Shown: piece by piece, positions 43,295 to 51,504 of the stretch | Layout: the number at the start of each line of letters is the position of its first letter | Numbering within the stretch: the stretch's first letter is position 1 | Origin: JBEBVQ01 sp037190845 | GTDB lineage: Bacteria; Bacteroidota; Bacteroidia; Chitinophagales; Chitinophagaceae | DNA length: 64,000 nt | Direction: 5' to 3' | Assembly (NCBI GenBank): GCA_037190845.1 | Contig: JBBCJI010000005.1 | Location: 293,730 to 357,729, forward strand | Translations under genes and position numbers: made by a program | The notes under the pieces: generated by a model | The model's database searches: none | Told to the model about the DNA's origin: nothing | What the model saw: only the letters and a program-made list of their open reading frames with translations

Positions 43295-43354
43295 CTATTA
43301 AACGGTCTTATGCCAGTCTGCTTAAAATAGATTGATGAAAACTATTAGTGGGTA

Positions 43355-43465
43355 ATGCTCCTCTTATGCTCCCTCTCAAAGAGAGATCACCAGTTCATTC
43401 TTCAACGGAATTATGAGCATAAAACAGCGCAAATTCTCCCTTTGGAGAAAGCAATGATGAGGATA
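43355..43465. repeat. Diverged copy of the 5223-5447 element interior
   Basis: Shares ordered blocks with 5273-5400: TGCTCCCTCTC, AGTTCATTCTTCA, GCAAATTCTCCCTTTGGAGA. The terminal repeats are not recognisable. No gene is present between 43295 and 43607. Confidence 0.6.
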
Positions 43466-43542
43466 CACGATTACATATGGAAACCCTCAATGGTTTTGAC
43501 AGTTTTAAGAATTCCTATTTTATGTCTTGAATATATTGTATT

Positions 43543-43579
43543 AGAAAGCCCAGGATCCATTGAATATCCCGGGCTTTCT
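43543..43579. terminator. Terminator-like hairpin
   Basis: AGAAAGCCC pairs with GGGCTTTCT around a longer loop. It lies downstream of the leftward T9SS protein gene. Confidence 0.6.
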
Positions 43580-43607
43580 GATTATAGACTGGTATATTCC
43601 GGTTGAT

Positions 43608-45473
43608 TTATTGTTTAATGATTTTCTCCGTCCTGATCCATTGTCCCTGCTGATCCATGATCCTGAGCAGGTAGATCCCTTTTGAAAGTCCTTTGAGTGA
43701 TATCTCAACTCCGGTATTGCTTGTTCTCAGGTTTCGTCCCTGCAGGTCAGATAAGGTAACGGTAAGTACATCTGAATGCTCCACCCTGATAAAATCCCCG
43801 GCCGGATTAGGGTAAATGCGGATCATGCGGGATCCTGCATGATAATGACCGACGCTGTAATTGTTCACCCTGTAAACGGCAGACATAAAGCTGCAACCAT
43901 TTATATCCGTCACTTCCACAGTATAATTCCCATTATCATCCACCACGAAGCTGTCTGTTGTGGCGCCATCAATACGTTCGTTATCACGATACCACTGATA
44001 TTGGACAAATGGTCCGCCTGTAGCGGTTAACGTATATCCGCTTACGTCTATTTGCGTAAACAGCGTTATCTGCGTTACGGAAAATGTGTCCACATAAGTA
44101 AAGCAGCTATTCCGGTATATTACCCAGTAATCACCCGGTTGGTCAGCGCTGATGGTCCGTGTAGTGGCTCCGGTACTCCATGAAAAATCATTTCCATCGT
44201 TTAACGTGTTTAATATTAGTCCGCCACTGGATCCTGAACAGAAAAATGTATCTGTATGTGTATAGAATGTGTCGCTGAGCGGAAACACGTTGTCACTGGG
44301 AAGCCCCATTTGCGAAAATGTCAAAAATTCAAGTGCAATGGCATTGGTTTGGAAACCGCAGGAAGCTGCAGGATTATTCGGCTGATTAATCCTGTGTATA
44401 TGGCTTTTGCCGAAAGCGGAAACGTAAATGGTGTCATTGTAGAGCTTCAGGTAATTGGCATAATCGAGCGTAGCAATAAATGTCCGGGAGTTAGCTATGG
44501 TTGCGGAATCCTCTACACTAACGTCATACTGGTAGAGGTCTGTATATATCTCCCATAAGGGGGCCATGTTTACATACAGCTTTGAGTTGTCCGGAGAAAA
44601 AATCGCACTAAAAGCAGCAAATTGTTCGATGATCTTTATTGCGTTGCTGACTTGTCCTGTAGTTGCATCAAAATCGCCCAGCCATACGCCGCAATGAGCG
44701 ATATAACTATGATCCCCCAGGTAGCTTGTAATAGCAATTTTGTTCCTGTCGGATGAAATGGCCATGGTCCCCAGATAACCGGGGCGGAATGTAGATTCCT
44801 GAAAACTGCCCCCCGTATTAGATATCACGGGTACCGGATCAACGCCGCCCGCATGTATACGGTAGGCTTTAAATTCGGGTTTCATGTAAGCATGTACCAT
44901 CAGCCATATATCACAATTGTTTCCGGGAATGGCAATCATGCCTTCTGTGAGTGTGTCTGTATCGAGGAGTATATTTTTCCTCGTCGGGTCAATATCGCCA
45001 TTCCCGTTATCCAGCGCCATATCCACTACGGAATAATAAAGGCCGAAAGATGCTGCGTCGCTGTTGGGAAGGGAGAATAAGTAGTATTTTCCGGGTGAGT
45101 CAATGACTGGTACTACTACAGCACCTTGTGCCGTAGTAGTCATTCCGTATAAAGGTACATTGCCCAGAAGTCCGCTCCCATTGGGCATTAACTGATGGGT
45201 GGCATTCCAGCATTGGTGCCCGTTGGTGTAAAAAAGCAGATCACCGGTTGCCGGATCTGCTACAGTTGCGAATCCCTCATATCCTATGACGCTTGAAGTA
45301 AAAGCCGTGGGGACACCGGAATTGAAATTCAGTCCTGCATTTGTTCCGAATGCCCAGAAGCTGTTTGCTTTCAGATAATCCGGGCGCTGATTGTAATATT
45401 GGCTATACCCATGGAGGTGGATACTCACGAGCAAAGCTCCGAAGCAGATACGTAGTAATAGCTTTCCGATCAT
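43608..45473 (-). CDS. Secreted propeller-like protein with T9SS type A sorting domain
   Basis: 621 residues with a signal peptide (near HGYSQ). The first 400 residues (WAFGTNAGLNFNSGVPTAF ... GDLLFYTNGHQCWN ... MPNGSGLLG) are clearly paralogous to the N-terminal domain at 10.7 kb. An Ig-like domain (VTQITLFTQIDVSGYTLTAT) and a T9SS type A tail (IYPNPAGDFIRVEH ... LSKGIYLLRI) follow. So the same propeller module occurs once with a type A and once with a type B sorting signal in this window. Confidence 0.85.
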   Translation of the reverse strand: MIGKLLLRICFGALLVSIHLHGYSQYYNQRPDYLKANSFWAFGTNAGLNFNSGVPTAFTSSVIGYEGFATVADPATGDLLFYTNGHQCWNATHQLMPNGSGLLGNVPLYGMTTTAQGAVVVPVIDSPGKYYLFSLPNSDAASFGLYYSVVDMALDNGNGDIDPTRKNILLDTDTLTEGMIAIPGNNCDIWLMVHAYMKPEFKAYRIHAGGVDPVPVISNTGGSFQESTFRPGYLGTMAISSDRNKIAITSYLGDHSYIAHCGVWLGDFDATTGQVSNAIKIIEQFAAFSAIFSPDNSKLYVNMAPLWEIYTDLYQYDVSVEDSATIANSRTFIATLDYANYLKLYNDTIYVSAFGKSHIHRINQPNNPAASCGFQTNAIALEFLTFSQMGLPSDNVFPLSDTFYTHTDTFFCSGSSGGLILNTLNDGNDFSWSTGATTRTISADQPGDYWVIYRNSCFTYVDTFSVTQITLFTQIDVSGYTLTATGGPFVQYQWYRDNERIDGATTDSFVVDDNGNYTVEVTDINGCSFMSAVYRVNNYSVGHYHAGSRMIRIYPNPAGDFIRVEHSDVLTVTLSDLQGRNLRTSNTGVEISLKGLSKGIYLLRIMDQQGQWIRTEKIIKQ

Positions 45474-45576
45474 GTTTTTTAATTTTTAGTATTATGGAAT
45501 AATTGTACTATGGCAAATATCATGTCTGTACAGCACTGGAACAATATAGATATATACCGAAATGTGTGCTACACAT

Positions 45577-45592
45577 ATCGGTATAAATACCG
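45577..45592. promoter_or_regulatory. Palindrome upstream of second TPR kinase
   Basis: TCGGTATAAATACCGA, perfect 6-bp arms. Layout resembles the TACGTA...TACGTA site at 8318 upstream of the paralogous kinase operon. Confidence 0.4.
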
Positions 45593-45623
45593 AGCCGTGT
45601 GGTACGATAAAACCTGTATTTTT

Positions 45624-47534
45624 ATGCTTATGCCCGCTTCCGGAAAGAGATGTTTGATACTGATTATGATGACCGCTTTTTGCAGCGGAATGGCATTACA
45701 GGCACAAAAAATACCGGATACACTTACTTATGACCGGATCGTATGGTCGGTTATCCAAGATACCGGTCTGGGCACAATGCCGCTACCGATGAGGCTGGTG
45801 ACTATGGCTGACCGATTTCGGCATGAGGGAAACAATGATCTGGCGCTGCATTACCTGTTTGCAGCGGTAGCTTATAATATACTTACTCATCAATACCTGC
45901 ACATTATTTACAATCGCATTGCCAATGTCTATCAGACACTCGATAATCCCGAAGCCGCTCTTGGCTTTTACTTCCGTGCAATGGATCATATCCATAGTCC
46001 GTTGGAGCGGGCCCAACTGCAGGTTAATATTGCCGATTGTATCAGTCAGATAAGGGATTATGACAGAGCGCTGATGTATATCAACAGTGCTCTTTATGAG
46101 TTTGAGCAGTCGCATAATCGTTTGTGGCAGGTTATTGCTTACGGAAGTAAGGCCTCCGTGTACAACGATATGGGAGATTATACGAATGCAGTCCGTTATT
46201 ATAAGACATCATATGCAATAAGTACGGAGCTCCCAATAGATACGGCACACCTGTCTCTGCATGACAGGGACGTACTTAAAATGCGTGGTATTGTCTTGAA
46301 CAATCTCACTGAGGTTTTTCTTAAAATCCGGCAGCCTGATTCTGCACTTTATTATATCGGAATATCAGACAGCATTTTTAATGTGCTTCCCAGCTATGTC
46401 AAGGTGGGCATTATTATTTCGAAAGGAGAAGTATACAATCGGTACGGAGATCATGCACAGTCGTTATTCAGCCTCAAAAAAGGCCTGAAAATGGCTGAAT
46501 CTTCCGGTTATAAGTCGCTTCAGGGGCGGGCGCATTTAGCGCTGTCGCATGTCTATTCCAACCTGGGCATGTACAGTGATGCGCTGGCACATCTGTATAA
46601 ACACACGGAACAGGAAGAACAGTCTGCCAGGGACAAAGAGATCCATCGCATCAATGCGCTGAGAACAAATTATGAGCTTGCGCAGAAAGATAAAGAGATT
46701 GAGCGCAAAGAGAAGGAAATTGCAATCCGGGAAGGCCGGATCAAGGAGAAAAACCTCTGGACTGCTATCTTGGGACTGGGATTATGTTTTATTACAACTG
46801 CATCGGTATTCTACCGGAAAAATTATCTGAGCCGTAAAAGGTTGCTCGAAGAGAAGTTGAAAAATGCAGAAATTGCTCAGAAGACACTCCGGATACAGGC
46901 ACGTCTGGAAGGGGAGGAGCGGGAAAGAACCCGAATTGCCAGGGAATTGCATAACGGCGTGGCAAGTGAAGTGCTGGCGCTGAAATTCACATTGAGGGTA
47001 TTGGAGAAAAAAGTAGACGGACTACATGGAACGGAGATATACCGGGATGCATTGAAGCATACGGAAGAGATAGCGGCTAAGCTGAGGGAAACGGCGCATA
47101 ATCTTTTGCCTGGACGTATAGGCGAGATAGGCCTTTATCGTTCTATTGAAGCATGGCTTGATCGGTTAAAGACCCCGGGTATACAGTTTCATTTTCTTCA
47201 TTATGGTGAAACGCCTCCCATTAGTGAAGAAGAAGGGAAGGTGATTTTTCACATCACGCTGGAGCTGATACAAAATATTATCAAACACGCCGACGCTACG
47301 GAAGCAGTGCTTCAGTTTCATTACTTCGACGAGGCCCTGCATATTACAATTGAAGATAACGGTATTGGTATCAGCGATGAGCATATGAATGGTGCGGGGA
47401 TCGGACTGAAGGACATCCGGCAGCAGATCCAGTTGCTTCAGGGAAAGATCAATATCAAAGGCAGCCGAGAGAGTGGGACAACGATACTTATTGAGATTCC
47501 GCTCTTAAATGAACATTATGTGCAACAACGATAA
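45624..47534 (+). CDS. TPR-containing sensor histidine kinase (HisKA_3 type), second paralogue
   Basis: About 636 residues from the ATG at 45624; an ATG 6 nt later is as good. Signal peptide to ALQAQ. TPR repeats fill residues 30-360 (YLFAAVAYN, PEAALGFYFRA, YDRALMYINSAL, YTNAVRYYKTSY, AQSLFSLKKGLK). A coiled coil and one membrane helix follow (TAILGLGLCFITTASVFY). The kinase core has RIARELHNGVASEVLALKF, LELIQNIIKHADATE and EDNGIGISDEH. It pairs with the NarL regulator 12 nt downstream and is organised like the 6.3-8.3 kb system. Confidence 0.9.
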   Translation: MLMPASGKRCLILIMMTAFCSGMALQAQKIPDTLTYDRIVWSVIQDTGLGTMPLPMRLVTMADRFRHEGNNDLALHYLFAAVAYNILTHQYLHIIYNRIANVYQTLDNPEAALGFYFRAMDHIHSPLERAQLQVNIADCISQIRDYDRALMYINSALYEFEQSHNRLWQVIAYGSKASVYNDMGDYTNAVRYYKTSYAISTELPIDTAHLSLHDRDVLKMRGIVLNNLTEVFLKIRQPDSALYYIGISDSIFNVLPSYVKVGIIISKGEVYNRYGDHAQSLFSLKKGLKMAESSGYKSLQGRAHLALSHVYSNLGMYSDALAHLYKHTEQEEQSARDKEIHRINALRTNYELAQKDKEIERKEKEIAIREGRIKEKNLWTAILGLGLCFITTASVFYRKNYLSRKRLLEEKLKNAEIAQKTLRIQARLEGEERERTRIARELHNGVASEVLALKFTLRVLEKKVDGLHGTEIYRDALKHTEEIAAKLRETAHNLLPGRIGEIGLYRSIEAWLDRLKTPGIQFHFLHYGETPPISEEEGKVIFHITLELIQNIIKHADATEAVLQFHYFDEALHITIEDNGIGISDEHMNGAGIGLKDIRQQIQLLQGKINIKGSRESGTTILIEIPLLNEHYVQQR

Positions 47535-47546
47535 AATGACGAACTT

Positions 47547-48209
47547 ATGAGCAATGATAATTGGTCCGGGATACGTATCGCTGTAGCAGACGATCATCCA
47601 CTCATCCTGTCCAGTATCAGGACCATGACAGAGATGAATGATCATCTTATATTATGTGGCGCCTACCATTCCGGAGCTGCGTTGATGGAAGGGTTAAAGA
47701 AAGATCTGCCGGACATCCTGATCCTGGATTATCATTTGCCCGATGGAAATGGAGGTGAACTGAGCCAATATATTACCTACCATCATCCGCAGGTGAAAAT
47801 ATTGATTCTTACCGGATATGATGAGCCTGAGTTGGTGTCTGAGCTTCTTAGAAAGGGATGTATGGGGTTTATGCAGAAAACATTTGCAAGTCCGGAAGCG
47901 TTACTTGAAGCTATTGACAATATATACAACGGCCAGATGTATATTCACAGTGCTGTCCGGGATCAGTATGCCGCATCTATACAGGCCAGTCATAAAAATG
48001 AGAAGGAGAGTGTGTTGCGGCTTACTACACGTGAGCTGGAAGTGCTCCGGGCTATTGCAGGAGAACTATCAAGTAAGCAGATCGCCGATAAGCTGCATAT
48101 CAGCAAACGTACGGTAGATAGTCACAGAAACAGCATTCTGTTGAAATCCGGAGTGAAGAATACTGCCGGATTGATCCGGCTTGCGATGGAGCTTAAGTTG
48201 CTTTCATAG
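47547..48209 (+). CDS. NarL-family response regulator
   Basis: 220 residues. D15/D16, phosphoacceptor D61 in LILDYHLPDGNGG and K111 in GFMQKTFAS are present. LuxR-type HTH with LTTRELEVLRAIAGELSSKQ and RTVDSHRNSILLKSGVKN. Cognate to the adjacent TPR kinase. The receiver is close in layout to the regulator at 5.6 kb. Confidence 0.92.
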   Translation: MSNDNWSGIRIAVADDHPLILSSIRTMTEMNDHLILCGAYHSGAALMEGLKKDLPDILILDYHLPDGNGGELSQYITYHHPQVKILILTGYDEPELVSELLRKGCMGFMQKTFASPEALLEAIDNIYNGQMYIHSAVRDQYAASIQASHKNEKESVLRLTTRELEVLRAIAGELSSKQIADKLHISKRTVDSHRNSILLKSGVKNTAGLIRLAMELKLLS

Positions 48210-48361
48210 AGCTTTATTGGTTAGGGATGGTCTAATTTTCTTACCTTCGCACCAGCAGCATTATAACATACACCGATGTAGACCTTTTCTTTTTTATTGA
48301 ATGCATATAAGCGCTCTCTGCGATACGGAGTCCGTTTTTTCTGATTCTTAAAAAAGAAATA

Positions 48362-49948
48362 ATGCTGATACTGCAACACGTTTCCTATTTACATCCTGAT
48401 AAAACATTGTTGTTTGACCGGCTCAGTCTTACGATCCGGAAAAATGAAAAACTGGCGCTGGTGGGTAATAATGGTGTCGGTAAATCCACATTGCTCCGGC
48501 TTATTGCGGGACATATTAAGCCATCGGAGGGTATTGTGCAGGCAGATGAGACTCCGTATTATGTTCCCCAGATTTACGGTCAGTATGATCATCTGACAAT
48601 TGCCGGAGTATTGAAAATAGACGAAAGACTCCATGCCTTGGAGCGTATACTGTCTGGGGATACATCGGAAGAATATTTTGATCAATTGCAAGATGATTGG
48701 TCTGTTGAGGAACGAAGCAGAGAGGCGCTTGCCCGATGGGGACTTACAAATACCGATCTGCATATGCCCATCAGCAGCTTAAGTGGTGGGGAAAAGACCA
48801 AAGTCCTGCTCGCGGGCGTAATGATCTATCATCCTGAATTTGTTTTGTTGGATGAGCCGAGTAATCACCTGGATGTCCCCGGACGAAATTTGCTTTATGA
48901 GTTCATCAGAGACTATCCGGGTACAATCATGATCGCAAGTCATGACAGGAACCTCCTTTGTCTTGTAGAAAAAGTATGTGAACTGGACAAGCGTGGGGTT
49001 ACCGTTTACGGTGGGAACTATGACTTTTATAGAGCGCAAAAACGTATCGAAACTGAAGCGTTGTCTCATGATGTACGTGACAAAGAAAACGAGCTAAGGA
49101 AAGCCAGGGAAAAGGAACGGGAAACAATCGAAAGGCAGCAACGTCTGGATGCACGTGGTAAAAACAAACAGGAGAAGTCCGGTGTTGCCCGTATCATGAT
49201 GAACACGCTCCGGAATAAGGCGGAAAACAGCACAGCCCGCACAAAAGGAATACATACCGAGAAAATTGAGGGGATTGCCGGTTCCTTACAGCGGCTGAGG
49301 AGAGATATGCCGGATTCAGGACGTATGAAACTTGATTTCGATGATGCACGGCTTCACAAAGGAAAGCTGTTGTTTGCTGCAGATAAGATAAATTATACTT
49401 ATAATAAACGGGATGTGTGGTCAGAGCCCGTCAGCCTGCAGGTATACAGTGGCGAACGGATTGTCCTGACCGGTGTTAATGGTTCGGGTAAAACGACCTT
49501 GATAAAAATCATGCTGCAGCAACTGATTCCGGAGACAGGTACGGTTTATCATGCAATCGGTCAATCCGTATATATAGACCAGGATTATTCCCTGATTAAT
49601 AACGACTTCAATGTATATGAGCAGGTGCAGCAGTTCAATATATCAGGTTTGCAGGAACATGAGGTGAAGATCCGGCTCAACCGGTTTCTCTTTCATAAAG
49701 AATTCTGGACTAAACCATGTATGACATTGAGCGGCGGAGAACGTATGAGGCTGATGCTTTGTTGTCTGAATATCATGCAGCAGGCGCCTGATATGATCAT
49801 TCTGGATGAGCCTACGAATAATCTTGATTTACAGAATGTGGATATGCTGACTATAGCAGTTAATGATTATAAAGGAACGTTGATCGTAGTGTCTCATGAC
49901 GCATATTTTCTGGAACAGGTTCAGGTGATGCATACGGTCTGTCTTTAA
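48362..49948 (+). CDS. ABC-F family ATP-binding protein
   Basis: 528 residues with two ABC domains and no membrane segment. Walker A: GNNGVGKST and GVNGSGKTT. Signature motifs: SSLSGGEKTKVLLAG and LSGGERMRLMLC. Walker B: VLLDEPSNHLD and IILDEPTNNLD. The long charged linker (KENELRKAREKERETIERQQ) is the interdomain P-site tRNA-interaction motif region. ABC-F proteins work on the ribosome, either as translation factors or as antibiotic-resistance protectors. Which applies here is not decided; it lacks the C-terminal extension of some resistance types. Confidence 0.88.
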   Translation: MLILQHVSYLHPDKTLLFDRLSLTIRKNEKLALVGNNGVGKSTLLRLIAGHIKPSEGIVQADETPYYVPQIYGQYDHLTIAGVLKIDERLHALERILSGDTSEEYFDQLQDDWSVEERSREALARWGLTNTDLHMPISSLSGGEKTKVLLAGVMIYHPEFVLLDEPSNHLDVPGRNLLYEFIRDYPGTIMIASHDRNLLCLVEKVCELDKRGVTVYGGNYDFYRAQKRIETEALSHDVRDKENELRKAREKERETIERQQRLDARGKNKQEKSGVARIMMNTLRNKAENSTARTKGIHTEKIEGIAGSLQRLRRDMPDSGRMKLDFDDARLHKGKLLFAADKINYTYNKRDVWSEPVSLQVYSGERIVLTGVNGSGKTTLIKIMLQQLIPETGTVYHAIGQSVYIDQDYSLINNDFNVYEQVQQFNISGLQEHEVKIRLNRFLFHKEFWTKPCMTLSGGERMRLMLCCLNIMQQAPDMIILDEPTNNLDLQNVDMLTIAVNDYKGTLIVVSHDAYFLEQVQVMHTVCL

Positions 49949-50071
49949 TAATTTCCGGTGCGTTGGTTGGCACGAAGGACGCAGATAATAACTGTTAAGG
50001 ATGGGGAATACCCGGGTTTTAGGATATCCTGTTTTAGACGGATTCTTATACGGCCAACACGCAAAAAGGTT

Positions 50072-50079
50072 TATTTTTG
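50072..50079 (+). promoter_or_regulatory. -7 element of the HipA-like gene
   Basis: TATTTTTG, 9 nt before the ATG at 50089; suggests a leaderless transcript. Confidence 0.4.
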
Positions 50080-50088
50080 TACCCGTAT

Positions 50089-50886
50089 ATGCCAGATAAT
50101 GTACTTTCTGTAAGACAGGTAGCTGTAACCCGTTATATAACGCCATTGCGGGAAGGCGGCTCGCTACCTGCCATCACAGAGGCGGATGACGGATTCACGT
50201 ATGTCCTTAAATTCCGTGGGGCGGGGCAGGGTGCCAAAGCACTGGTGGCCGAACTGATCGGTGGTGAGATTGCACGTCTGCTGGGATTGAAAGTGCCGGA
50301 GATCGTCTTTGCAACACTGGATAAAGCCTTTGGTCGTACGGAGCCGGACGAGGAGATCCAGGATCTGTTGCGTGCCAGTACTGGTCTCAACCTGGGTTTA
50401 CATTACTTGTCCGGTGCTTTTACATTTGATCCTGTATTGAGTAAAACGGATCCCCTGCTTGCATCGCAGATCGTATGGCTGGATGCCCTGCTGACTAATG
50501 TAGACCGTACGGCACGCAACACGAATATGTTGCTCTGGAATCGGGAACTCTGGTTGATTGACCATGGGGCATCCCTGTATTTTCATCATGCCTGGGAAGG
50601 TTGGGAGGAACAGGCACGACGCCATTTTACCCAGATAAAAGATCATGTGTTGCTGCCGCGTGCATCAGAACTCGGGCGTGCGGATGAGATATTCCGTCCC
50701 CTGCTTACAGAAGAACGGATCAGGGATATCGTAGCATTAGTACCGGATGTATGGCTGGATTGGGATCCGGCCTTCTCCAGTCCTGATCAGTACCGGGATG
50801 TATACGTTCGTTTTCTGTCGTCACGGGTCGGCGCTTCTGAAATTTTTGTAAAAGCAGCACAACATGCACGGCAGACACTTATATGA
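50089..50886 (+). CDS. HipA-like kinase domain protein (HipA_2 type)
   Basis: 265 residues from the ATG at 50089. A kinase-like core is readable: YVLKFRGAGQG (ATP-binding lysine and glycine-rich part), DALLTNVDRTARNTNMLLW (catalytic loop, Asp and Asn), and WLIDHGASLYF (metal-binding DFG equivalent). This matches HipA_2, a stand-alone HipA-like kinase without the N-terminal HipA subdomain or a HipB antitoxin. It overlaps the DUF3037 gene by 23 bp, so the two are translationally coupled. Substrate unknown. Confidence 0.85.
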   Translation: MPDNVLSVRQVAVTRYITPLREGGSLPAITEADDGFTYVLKFRGAGQGAKALVAELIGGEIARLLGLKVPEIVFATLDKAFGRTEPDEEIQDLLRASTGLNLGLHYLSGAFTFDPVLSKTDPLLASQIVWLDALLTNVDRTARNTNMLLWNRELWLIDHGASLYFHHAWEGWEEQARRHFTQIKDHVLLPRASELGRADEIFRPLLTEERIRDIVALVPDVWLDWDPAFSSPDQYRDVYVRFLSSRVGASEIFVKAAQHARQTLI

Positions 50887-51256
50887 GTACGCGGTGATCC
50901 GTGTTGTGCCCCGTGTAGAAAGGGGAGAACGCCTGAATATAGGTGTCATTCTCTATTGCCGTGCGCAGGATTTCCTTTCGGCCATGATTACTGTAAATGA
51001 ACATCGTCTGAAGGTGCTCTCACCGGGTTTGGATATGACACAACTGCATGAAGCAGCAGAAGCTTTGAAGAGCATTTGTGCCGGTACGGCTGCCGATAGT
51101 CCGATCGCCCGGCTCGACAAAGTTTCCCGTTTCCGCTGGCTCATTGCACCCCGCAGCGCCATCATACAAACTTCACGGGTCCATCCCGGCTTTTGTGAGG
51201 ATGCTGCCGATACGCTGGAACGATTACACCGTGAACTCGTTTTACAGGAAGTATAA
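50864..51256 (+). CDS. DUF3037 family protein
   Basis: 130 residues. YEYAVIRVVPRVERGERLNI followed by GVILYCRAQDFL is the DUF3037 start, and WLIAPRSAIIQTSRVHPGFC its end. No catalytic role is known. It is found next to HipA_2 kinases in many bacteria. Here it begins inside the kinase gene, so joint function is likely. Confidence 0.85.
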   Translation: MHGRHLYEYAVIRVVPRVERGERLNIGVILYCRAQDFLSAMITVNEHRLKVLSPGLDMTQLHEAAEALKSICAGTAADSPIARLDKVSRFRWLIAPRSAIIQTSRVHPGFCEDAADTLERLHRELVLQEV

Positions 51257-51268
51257 ACAGGCTCTAAA
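51254..51268. repeat. Solo IS5-type end
   Basis: TAAACAGGCTCTAAA matches the right end and TAA flank of the 5223-5447 element. No partner end is visible nearby. Confidence 0.5.
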
Positions 51269-51504
51269 CAATTTGACCCTGCGCAATTATTATCTCCGGG
51301 GCAACTGATATCACAATATCACCCGTTATAGGGCCAAATGCCGATGTAGCAATTGTTATTATTTTTTATTTTATGTTATTCCTCTTGCACACGATAAAAA
51401 CGGCATTTTCCATATGTCTTATATATTGTAAAATAATTCTTTTTGGTTGTTTTTTCTGATTAATATTAACGTGTTATCTATTAATATTAAACAAAAACAG
51501 AGAC

